Source of the DNA: Fagopyrum homotropicum
Taxonomy: Eukaryota > Streptophyta > Magnoliopsida > Caryophyllales > Polygonaceae
DNA length: 64,000 nt
Assembly: GCA_033239125.1 (NCBI GenBank)
Contig: BSWB01000008.1
Span: 19,374,001-19,438,000 of the forward strand
Direction: 5' to 3'
Shown: piece after piece, positions 33,226-43,294 of the stretch
Layout of the letters: each line of letters starts with the position of its first letter
Position numbering within the stretch: the first letter of the stretch is position 1
The notes under the pieces: generated by a model
Told to the model about the DNA's origin: nothing
The model's input: the letters and a program-made list of their open reading frames with translations, nothing else
Database searches by the model: none
Translations under genes and position numbers: made by a program

Positions 33226-34980
33226 TGATAGCATGAATTATAGTCTATATTTTGGGGTTTGTTTGGACGTTTTATCTTCAATAATCTGCATGTTTGTATG
33301 TATAATATGTGATTATATTACCATTTTATCTACCTTTGCGGGAATCGAGGTCTACATCTAGTTTTGTTGTAATTATAGGTAAAATGGCACGTTTTAAATC
33401 AAAAAGGAGCAAAAGGAGCTATGGAGTCATTGGAGCTACATTCAGGAACATAAGGAACCATCCAGGAAGCATAGCCATGGATTAAAGATTCACTTTGGAC
33501 CAGATTTGAGAGATTTCACATTCAGTTGTGACTCACCTCGGTTGACCACAAATTCACCTCGACCGAGGTGATCCAGAGAAGTCGACTCGACCGAGGCGAA
33601 CACCTGGGACGCGGCGAGAATATTTTATTCTTGGCTGAGATCTTTTATCTTTGGAAAGAGATCTTATATTTTTGGGCTTGGCTCCTGGAAGGAAGAAGAT
33701 AATTCAGATCCTATATTTTACCTATATTTATGGGAAAAAACCTTTCTAAGATATATTATCTTTGGAGGGTTATTTTCCTATAAAAAGGGTTGGATTTCCA
33801 CAAATCCAAAACCCCGCTTACACCGAAAAACACGCTGCATACATCCGCATACTCCAGTTGGGAGATTCGAAGAACCTTTTTGAAGGTTAAAGGAAGATTG
33901 AAGTCTATAGCTTTTATAGCTTTTGAAGGGTTTTTGTAAGATTGTCTTAGATTCCCTTCCTTGTTGTCTTGCCTTGTTGGATTTATATCCAATGAATGCT
34001 TTTGTTGTGATAATTGATTCAATTATTGAAGCCTTTCTCTTAAGGTTTTCTTGTTCAATTATTCTCTTTCTTCCCATATATTTGATTAATACTTTCATGA
34101 TGATGAGTGGCTAAATTCCTTGTGTGATTCTAGGGTGATTGGCTAAAGGTTGTGGGAAAAACAATGATAGAATAATCTTAGATTCCAGTAGGACCCTGAA
34201 AGTTCGAGTCTTTACCTTAACCCTAAGCATCTCACTCAGTCGATGAACATCTCGGCCGGGGTGGAATTTGGCTGACCGAGGTGACTTATCTGATCCTAAA
34301 CTGAGAGTTTAAGTGTTAGAGTTTGCCAAATTCTATTCTTATTACACCTTTCTTGGTTCAATGCAAGCTTAGGATGAGACTTACCCGGTAATTCCTTAGT
34401 TTGTTTACCTAAGATCATAAGTATAGGTAATAAAGGTTTGTCCTTTATTGGGGTTTGAGTGTGCTTTCATCCCATCTTTGTGAGTTAGCCTGAGACTTAC
34501 CCGGTAAAGGTTGATTCTATTCCCTTAGATGGTGTGTTAGTTTGAGGTTATAGTTCTTTATCTTAATTCCTTTAGACTTGCCCGGTAATAGGAGTTACGA
34601 TTTTGGATTAGTGAGTAGTGAGACTTACCTGGTGATCTATTCCACTTTAGTAACACCTTCCCTATGCAAAAACCTCAGCTTTGTCCGCTTATCTTTAGAT
34701 CTTGAGTTGGAACCACAACTAGATGCTTTAATCCATAGAATTGCATATTTCCTTAATTGACTGTTTATCATCTTTGATTGTTTTGATTACCTTTTGTGGT
34801 TAGTATTTACACATAAGCATACCGTAATTGGACGTTGTTTCACTAAGTCCCTGTGATCGACCCCTGGAATTCCTTGCTTTTTACTACGATTGACCCGTAC
34901 ACTGCGGGTTCGCATCCTTGTTTTAAGCTTACGTCTAGGGTTATAAATTTAAAGCTTGCACACACCGTTTGGAGCGAACA
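33226..34980 (+). repeat. 5' LTR of element D
   Basis: TGATAGCATG to GAGCGAACA. Family motif clusters lie at 33536-33600 and 34240-34282, a TATA box at 33779-33787, and four GAGACTTACCCGGT-type copies at 34376, 34492, 34573 and 34620. Confidence 0.95.
33779..33787 (+). promoter_or_regulatory. TATA box in the 5' LTR of D
   Basis: TATAAAAAG, with the partner box in the 3' LTR at 43847-43855. A motif cluster with CACCTCGACCGAGGTG ends about 180 bp upstream. Confidence 0.65.
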
Positions 34981-34986
34981 AGTTTT

Positions 34987-35004
34987 TGGCGCCGTTGCCG
35001 GGGA
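34987..35004 (+). promoter_or_regulatory. Primer binding site of element D (tRNA-Asp type)
   Basis: TGGCGCCGTTGCCGGGGA, 6 bases after the LTR end. It is the same site as in B and C. Confidence 0.95.
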
Positions 35005-35107
35005 CTTGGTCTAGACCGAGCCGGTTACGGTTTGCTCTTGGGGCACTTGACCCAGTGTCTACTAACCACTCTACCTGAGTGACTTTTGCAGGTTCTTTCT
35101 TAGGTTT

Positions 35108-38100
35108 ATGCGAAGAACCCGCACTGGGAAGGAAATCGTTCCTTACAATCCCGAACCAGAAAAGACATACAAGCGACGCTTAAGAGAAGCGAAGATGGCC
35201 CACCAAGACAATCGCGATCTTGAGGCCGAGTTGAAAGAGGCGCTAGAGCTGCTACGCCTCAGCAGGGAAGAACTAAGGCGAGAGAAGGAAGAAACTCGCA
35301 CCAGGACTGAAGCAATCGAAGCAGATATGGCAGCCATACGAGACCAAATTCTACTTCAACCGAGGGAAGATCCAGTCCCAGATCCTCGACCGATGCAGGA
35401 TCCAGTTGCTGACCCTTGACCGAGGCAGGTTCCAGTACCTGACGCCCCGGCCGAGATACTTCCACCTCGGATGCTAGTCCGAGGTGTTCTTCTTGCAGGA
35501 ATCCCACAAACTCTAGGTCAAAGGATGGACCCCAATCAACAACTAAGGCGTCCAAGAGTTAACCTAGGAGATCCAGCGGACCATGACTATGAACTTCGAC
35601 CGCAAGTTCAATCCATGATTCGCCAATGCCAATTCGGAGGGCTAGAGAAGGAATCACCACATCAACATCTTCAAAACTATGAGATCTTGATGGAGACCTT
35701 GAGACCTTCAAGGATTGAAAACAACAATTACAAGCTAAGAACTTTTTACTTTTCTTTAAAAGATAGAGCTCTTACTTGGTATCAATCTCTTCCTTCAGGA
35801 AAAATCAGCACATGGGAGGAGATGACGACGGAATTCTTGACCAAATTCTTTCCCACCTCAAAGACAGCTGAAATGAGAGGGAAGATCAACGCTTTCATTA
35901 TGAAGGACAAGGAGAGCTTCTCCAAGTCATGGGAGCGGTTTAAGGACATACTTTTGGATTGCCCACATCATGGGATTCCAAAGTTAGAGTTATTGGAGAT
36001 ATACTTCAAAGGACTGGACGGAAGTACCCAGTTCAACCTCCAACTACTCTCCGCCGGTACCTTTATGGACATGGCGATTGACGAAGCTTGGGACTTCATC
36101 GAGAAGCAAGCTTTGCATATGGAGAAGTACACCCACCAAGGAGCTGAAGGTGGAGTTAAAAGAGTCAACTTTCAAGAGATTCAATCCAACAACAATCAAC
36201 TCATGTCTTTGAAGAATGACGTGAAGCAATTGAAGGAACTCTTGGTTGCTCAAACCAAGAAGGAAGAGCAAGGACAAAGGAACAACAACAATGGATACCG
36301 TAACAACAACAACGGTTCCAGGAACAACAACTACAACAACAACAATAGAGGATCCAATAGCAACAATTGGAGAGCGAACAACCAAAATTCTAGTAACAAT
36401 CATTCAAACTCCAACTCTAACGATTCTTCTAACCCTTTCCTCTCTTCCCCTTCTTCTTCTTCTACTCAATTAAAGAGCCAGGGGCAAGGATCAAGTTCGT
36501 CTCAGCCAGAAAAGAAAGACGCAGTTCTGGAGGCTATCTTAATCAAGCTCAATGCTATGGAGACTTCTATGACTTCATTTTCGAAGGCCCAAAAAGCCTT
36601 TGAACAACAACTTGCAAGTAGGGCGAATGAAGCGCCAAGAGATCCAGGGAAGCTTCCAGCAAGGACGGAGAGCAACCCTAAGGGCCAGATCATGGCCATA
36701 ACTACGAGGAGTGGACTGAAGACTGCAGATCCAGTGCCTCAGTCGGTGCCAGTACCGACGAAGACCACCTCGGTCCAGATGCAGTCGAAGAACACTTCGA
36801 CCGAGATGCCAACCGAGGTGGAGCCACAGAAAGCGGAGGGGAAAACTGAAGTTTATGTTCCACCTCCTGCATACAAACCACCACTTCCATTCCCCCAGTC
36901 AAGGGCCAAAGCACATCTAGACAAGCACTTTCATAAGTTCCTTGACTTGATGAATAAACTGCATATTAACATTCCTTTCCTTGATGCTATTCTAGGAATG
37001 CCTGCCTATGGGAAGTTCTTGAAGGAAATCCTATCAAGGAAGAGGAAACTGGAAGATTTTGGTGAAGTTAGGATGACATCTAAATCCTCGGAGCTCATTC
37101 AAATCATAAAGGAGAAGATGCCACCTAAATTGAGAGATCCCGGCTCATTTTGCATTCCCATTCAAGTAGGGGATGTCACTTGTGAAGCCCTTTGTGATCT
37201 AGGAGCCAGCGTGAGCATCATCCCGCTGGAGCTATGTGTGAAGATCGGACTTGGAGAGCCCAAGCCGGTCAACATTCGACTATATATGGCGGATCGCTCC
37301 ATCACCCATCCCGTGGGTATCTTGGAGGACGTTCCGGTCAAGTTAGGTAACTTCTATTTACCAATATATTTTGTTGTACTTGACATTCCCGTAGATTATC
37401 TTGTTCCTATTATTCTTGGGAGGCCATTTTTAGCAACTTCGGGTTGCAACGTGGATTGCAAGAACGCCAAGTTAAAATTCAACATTGGCGGCGATGAGGT
37501 GGAGTTCGCATTACTTGCAGCCATGAAAGGGGAGCAGCTAACCGATGATATCTTCAACATCTACGATGAAGAAGAATCAAGAGAATTGGTGAGCTCTATC
37601 CTTATTAACGTTCCACTCAAAAGAGTTATTAGTTTCAGTTTAATGGAGGAAGGTATAGATGCTTCTTGTGATGCAGATATACGGGGTTTAAAAGCACTGG
37701 AAGAAGATCCAGGAGCTAAAACTGAGAAGCTAATCCAGGAGACGAAGATCTCTAGTTTCGGTTCCAGTTGCAGTACCTCGACCGAGGCACTTTCTAGACT
37801 GAGCGAGGAGACTGAAGAACATCTCAGTCAACGCCTCTGCGCCTCGACCGAGGTCGATGGCGAGACGATTTCAACTGAGACTTCCGAAAGTCCAGTTTCT
37901 AGATCTACTCCACTGGAAGGAGGAAGCAAGGATCCCCCTCAGAAAGCACCCCCAGTTGTGGAGCTTAAACAACTCCCAAATCACTTGAGGTATGTCTTTC
38001 TTGGACCGGATTCCACTTATCCCGTTATTGTTAGTGCTTCCCTCTCCGAAACTGAATTGTCTAAACTCATGCATGTCCTGAGAAAGCATCAAAAGGCTTT

Positions 38101-39634
38101 GGGTTATACTATAGATGATCTTATTGGCATTAAGCCTTCTTTCTACATGCATAGAATTCTAATGGAGGATGATCATAAGACTTCACGGGAACCTCAAAGA
38201 CGGTTAAATCCGATCATGAAAGAGGTTGTGAAGAAAGAAGTTCTTAAGTTGTTGGATGCAGGTATCATATACCCTATCTCGGACAGCAAGTGGGTTAGCC
38301 CGGTGCATGTAGTTCCGAAGAAAGGAGGGATGACCGTTGTAACAAATAAGAACAACGAGTTGATCCCAACCAGGACCGTTACGGGCTGGAGGGTTTGCAT
38401 CGATTATAGGAAGCTGAATACGGCCACACGGAAGGACCATTTTCCACTTCCCTTCATTGATCAAATGCTCGAGCGGTTGGCCCAGCATTCACACTTTTGC
38501 TACTTAGACGGTTATAGTGGATTCTTCCAGATTCCTATCCATCCGGATGATCAGGAGAAGACCACTTTCACTTGTCCGTGGGGGACATTTGTTTATAGGA
38601 GGATGCCATTTGGATTGTGCAATGCACCCGCTACCTTCCAGCGATGCATGATGGCTATCTTTTCCGAGTACATAGAGGAGATCATGGAGGTATTTATGGA
38701 TGATTTTTCTGTATATGGTTCCTCTTTTGATGATTGCCTATCTAACCTTTCTCTAGTGCTTAAAAGATGTGAAGACACTAATCTCGTTTTGAATTGGGAG
38801 AAGTGTCATTTTATGGTTAATGAAGGCATTGTGCTAGGACACCTCGTTTCTAATCGAGGCATTGAGGTCGATCGCGCGAAGATCGAGACTATTGAGAAAC
38901 TCCCTCCCCCTTGTTCTGTTAAAGGTGTGAGGAGTTTTCTCGGGCATGCAGGTTTCTACAGGAGATTCATCAAGGACTTCTCCAAGATTTCTAAACCACT
39001 AACTAACCTCTTGAATAAAGATGTTGTTTTTGAGTTTTCGCAGGAGTGTCTTGATGCTTTTTACAGGATTAAGGAAGCGTTGATCTCCGCTTCTATTATC
39101 CAACCTCCGGATTGGACCTTGCCCTTTGAGATTATGTGCGATGCTAGTGATGTAGCCGTAGGAGCGGTCCTTGGACAGAAGAAGGATGGCCGGACCACCG
39201 CCATTTACTATGCTAGCAAGACGCTAGATGTAGCACAACGCAACTACGCTACCACCGAGAAGGAATTATGGGCGGTTGTATATGCTTTCGAGAAGTTTCG
39301 TTCCTATTTAGTAGGGGTGAAAGTCATTGTCTACACCGACCATGCAACCATCCGTTACTTGTTGGCTAAGAAAGATGCCAAGCCACGCCTTATTCGATGG
39401 ATTCTCTTGCTTCAAGAATTTGATCTAGAGATCCGCGATAAGAAGGGATCCGAAAATTCCGTTGCGGATCACCTCAGCCGACTACCTGCATCTTCGCGCG
39501 AGAAGGACGACCCACCCATAGACGATTCATTCCCCGATGAGCATTTACACTTGTTGGAGCGTTTGATAGACTTGCTTACTTCACCCCACGATGGAGGTGA
39601 AGTATGGGGTGAGGGCACCTCCCATCACGTATGA
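35108..39634 (+). pseudogene. Gag-protease-RT-RNase H polyprotein of element D, one stop, integrase absent
   Basis: One frame of 1509 codons with a single TGA at codon 104 (35417-35419). The 1387-codon stretch from the Met at 35471 is open to the end. Approximate residues: charged coiled-coil 1-85; gag core about 200-315 (LTWYQSLPSGKISTWEEM); Asn-rich 390-435 with no CCHC knuckle; protease DLGAS near 697; RT with VPKKGGMTVV and FMDD near 1195; RNase H Asp near 1344, TEKEL near 1385, YTDH near 1411. After DHLSRLP and a DDSFPDEHL linker, also present in A, the frame ends within about 25 codons; the integrase seen in A is cleanly missing. Start chosen by alignment with C and A. Confidence 0.9.
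37778..37870. repeat. CTCGACCGAGG motif cluster in the pol linker of D
   Basis: Several variants in coding DNA between protease and RT. TCG-ACC-GAG is translated as Ser-Thr-Glu, which recurs in this linker. Other coding clusters: 35380-35480 and 36755-36825. Confidence 0.75.
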
Positions 39635-39646
39635 GAGACGCATCTT

Positions 39647-39697
39647 GGTCCAGCTAGCGACCTTAAACCAAGCGCTTCCTGGGAGGCAACCCAAGGT
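39647..39697 (+). other. M1 motif of element D
   Basis: GGTC, CAGCTAGC, GACC hairpin (39647-39662), then CTTAAACC, AAGCGCTT and GGGAGGCAACCC. It starts 12 bases after the pol stop. Confidence 0.8.
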
Positions 39698-40451
39698 ATT
39701 GCTTTCTTTTCCCGTTTTCTAGTCTATCTTAGATAGTTTTGCTTTTGCTTTGCTTTCTTTTGTTTTTGGCGTTCTAGATAGATAACAGGAGACATCTAAG
39801 GAAGGAGCATAACTGGAAGGACAGAAGATCGAGAATTTGAGAAGACGAAGTTTGACTGAGACACATCTCGGTTGCTGTCAGAGCACCTCGACCGAGATGA
39901 TTCTTGAGCAACCGAGGCGACTAGGGTTTCTGAAGAACCACCTCGGTCCGTATCACCTCGGTCTAGTCGAGACCATCTCGACCGAGGTGACAACAGTTCC
40001 AAAAAAGGGTATAAAAGGGCTGAAGATTTCTCTCTCCTCACTTTACCCTCTCCCTCGACCACAGCGACAGTTTGCACCTCGCTCCCTCGATTCTCGCTCA
40101 TTTTCGAAGATTTTCGCTTCCAAACTGCGATTAAGGCATAGAGAATCCCAGTGCATCATCGATCTGCAAGAAAATCGAACCGATTCGGCCGAACGAGGTA
40201 AAACAAAACCGAAACCCTAACTCGCTGATTTCGCTTCGATTTAGGCTTTGGTTGCACTTGCATTTGCTGAGGAAAGGATTAAGTACCCCATAGGAAGCAG
40301 TTGTAGTGATTTTGGGGGAAAAGAACTGAATTTTTAGAAGAAATTAGAATCCAGTTTTCCGCCTCGGTCCAGACGAGTTGTGCCTCGGCCGAGGTGATTC
40401 TTGAGTGTTGTCAGTCGACCGAGGTGACCTGACAGTGACAGATTTCTGAAA
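39698..40451 (+). other. Promoter-like leader of the env-position ORF in D
   Basis: Noncoding. A motif cluster at 39866-39990 contains CACCTCGACCGAGATG, CACCTCGGTC and related forms. Next comes TATAAAAGGG at 40010-40019, then a pyrimidine-rich stretch (about 40030-40075) typical of plant transcription starts. A GAGGTAAAAC near 40194 could start a leader intron. A second motif cluster lies at 40360-40430, just before the ATG. Confidence 0.6.
40010..40019 (+). promoter_or_regulatory. Internal TATA box ahead of the env-position ORF (D)
   Basis: TATAAAAGGG, 442 bp before the ATG at 40452, about 20 bp after the motif cluster. It is identical in sequence and spacing to C. Confidence 0.6.
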
Positions 40452-41826
40452 ATGAGTTCTGACCGACGCCTTGCCCTTAGGGATAGATCCTCACCTTCCC
40501 CTTCTTCCTCTTCTTCCCGACCATATCGACCGGTGATCCACGAGCGACACCAGGTCGATTATGACCGTATTTCCGGCCGTCCAGTGATTGCACCCCGCTT
40601 CCTGGACGTGTCTGCTTTTGACTGCCTCCATGTAGATGGAGACCTTAGGAGAATGATATCTACAGTAGGGTTGGATTAGTTTATTGAGATCCGAGCCCCA
40701 GCCTATTTGGAGCCCACCTTAGAGTTCATTAGCTCCTTCACCTACCTCCCCATAGAGCGTTCTGTGAAGTACCGGTTGATGAACCGGAACTTCATAGTGC
40801 CACTAGAGTACTGGAGAGATATTTTTGGTTTTCCTGAGCCGACAGCCGTTGAATTCCCTTCCCGATCTGTAGCTAGGAAGTTTTGGGGACAAATTGCTCA
40901 CGTGGTTGAGCACGCAGACAGATGGCGCCCTGGAGATTCCAAGGAGAAGGTCATCTTCCACTTAGCCTTTAGGTTGGCCCACCGGATCTTTAGTGAGACA
41001 CTTCTGGCGCGTACTGAGATGCCCCAGAAGGTCCGTCAGGGAGGAGCTGTTCAGCCTATACTGCATGGTGACTGGAGATATCCTGGACTTTGGCTTGATG
41101 CTGGCAGAGGATCTGCACAGGATCAAGGCCAAGGCGAAGGGAGACATCTGCTGCGGAGGGATTGTCACCCACATCGCCAGCTATCAAGACATGGATCTCA
41201 GCGCTTGCAGTATGGTGGCGGCTGCCAAGCCTCTTGGACTGCAGGAGATGATCACTCGGCGGATTCTGGTTCCCCGAGGTTTGACTACACCATACGTGGC
41301 TATGCCGTGGGAGTTGACTGCACCACATGGGATCAGGTGGTCTGCCCAGTTTACTGTTTATGACCCTCATTATTGGCAGACCTCTTGGGCTCCACTGATG
41401 GAGGATCATAGAGAGGCAGCAGCTGCCCTAGCTGAGGAGGAGGCAAATGATGAGGAGACAGCTGATGATAGAGAGGGTGGAGTCCCGATGGATACAGGAA
41501 CAGATACTGCAGGGACGAGCGCACCAGTTATAGATCTGGATGATGAGGATACTGAGCCTACACCTGCTACTTCTCCAATGAGACCTGCTAGGCGTAGGAC
41601 ACGCCGACACAGAGATCCAGAGGCTCACAGTCGGATCGACGATCTGACGGATCAGGTTATTGATTCATATGCCGCTTTGTCACTGGATATCCGCGAGATG
41701 CAGGAGAGGCAGCATTACCAACACATGATGGCCCAGATTCAGTTTGAGCACGTCATGGGCTATCCATTCGACCCGTCCCAGTATCCGTATGTGCCACCAC
41801 CACCACCACCGAATCGTGACTACTGA
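40452..41826 (+). pseudogene. Env-position ORF of element D, one stop and one frameshift
   Basis: Closely matches the C copy: MSSDRRLALRDRSSPSPSSS start, RFLDVSAFDCLHVDGDLRRM, FIVPLEYWRDIFGF, acidic C-terminal third, helical LSLDIREMQERQHYQHMM and a Pro run before the stop. A TAG at 40677-40679 and a one-base insertion near 41040-41045 break it. No membrane segment or known catalytic motif is seen. The conservation of the whole frame between C and D, apart from a few late breaks, suggests it was under selection in the parent element. Function unknown. Confidence 0.7.
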
Positions 41827-41905
41827 GAGCTGCAGGATTTTCTTTCTTATTTTTATGCAGTTCAACTTATTATCCGGTGAGTATTTTATTCCTTAGACTT
41901 ATTTT

Positions 41906-41940
41906 GACCCACTGGGACAGTGTGTCCTAAGTATGGGGTG
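41906..41940 (+). promoter_or_regulatory. Internal hairpin plus polypurine-like tract in D
   Basis: GAC, C, CACTG, loop GGA, CAGTG, T, GTC, then CTAAGTATGGGGTG. It starts about 80 bases after the env-position stop and about 1.35 kb before the true polypurine tract. Confidence 0.75.
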
Positions 41941-43255
41941 TTTATTTGTGTATTACTTGACAGTTATGTGATGTATGACTTTATTTGACCGGATATTTAT
42001 TCATATTTATGCTTCACTTTTGCATCTATGTGTTTATCTGAGACTACATCCATACATACAGGTTATTTGATTGAGAAAAAACGTCAAAACTGAAGAAAAA
42101 AAAAACTGGTTTTAAAAAAAATTTTGACCTCGACCGGTAGAGTTTTGGCCGAACGAGGTGTTTCACCTCGGTTGACCTAAGAACACCTCGAGCGAGGTGT
42201 GTTAACTGAGAGTTTTCGAAAACGATTTTTGTGCTTCTTATCTGGATATGATCTGAGTGAAGATCTTGCTTACTGACTCGTTTTGAAATCTTTATGTGTT
42301 TGAAAGGTTTTATAATATGTTTAAGTTGCTAAATGCTTTGTTTGAAATTATTGGCATGTTTAATACTTTGTTTTTATCCAAATTATGTTGAATTTGAAGG
42401 TTGACACTGCAAGATAAGTTCTCTCACTTTCTTCCTGGAAAGACCAAGGCAATTTATTCTTCTCTCTTCTTCTTCTTAATCATGCTTATCCCCTCATATA
42501 CATTTTGCCTCCCTTTACCTATCCGGGAATTTGGAAGCAAGCGAAGTGGTGAAAGCAAGTGAAGTTAAATTTGAGAAGTTGGCTGGAAGTGAAAGTGTTA
42601 GAAAGTAATAATAGGTTTGGGGAAGTCAATCATGAAGATGAGTAACTCGGCACCATTCACATAGCCGGGTGTTTGTGTCTTGCCAAAGTCGGATTGAGCG
42701 ATATTTCTAACGGGTCATGGTATGTGCATCAAGGGTTTGATGCATCTCAAGAAATTGATGATTGCTGATTTCCTAGGCTTCGGTTATTGTGCACCTCTGT
42801 CCATGCATCCCAAAAAGTAAAGTAAAAGAAAAAGTGTGAAATAAGCAAAGCTTATTGGTGGAAGATGTTGCAAGTCAAAGTGAAAGTGAAATATATCCTT
42901 TTCCCGGATTCTAGCACCACATTACCTTACATGCATCCCTACCCTACACGTTTCTTGACCTTTCTTTTGGGAAGCCCTTGAGACCTCGAGCTTGTTGATT
43001 GACTTAGCGGTCTAAACTGGATTATACATGAGTAATTTCGATAATTATGACTTATTATGCATTCTATGATTTTATGCAAAGATGAACAACTTGCTTATAT
43101 ATATAAAATATTTTGATCATATTTTGATTTTAAATCCCATGAGGTATTCTCTTAGAGTGATCTATGATTGTAGCACACCATAAAAAAGTTTTGAAAGACT
43201 TTTCATTGATCTTCTTGACTATTAATCCATTCTATCTTGTCTTTTATATGCGGAA
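41941..43255 (+). other. Noncoding 3' block of D
   Basis: No gene. It contains the block shared with A and C (42640-42689), a hairpin-forming stretch near 42726-42747 and a family motif cluster at 42127-42200. Confidence 0.6.
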
Positions 43256-43294
43256 CTTGCTTGGGGACAAGCAAGGGCTAAGTATGGGGTATTT
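43256..43294 (+). promoter_or_regulatory. Polypurine tract of D with upstream hairpin
   Basis: CTTGCTTG, loop GGGA, CAAGCAAG (43256-43275), then GGCTAAGTATGGGG and ATTT up to the LTR at 43295. Confidence 0.85.
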
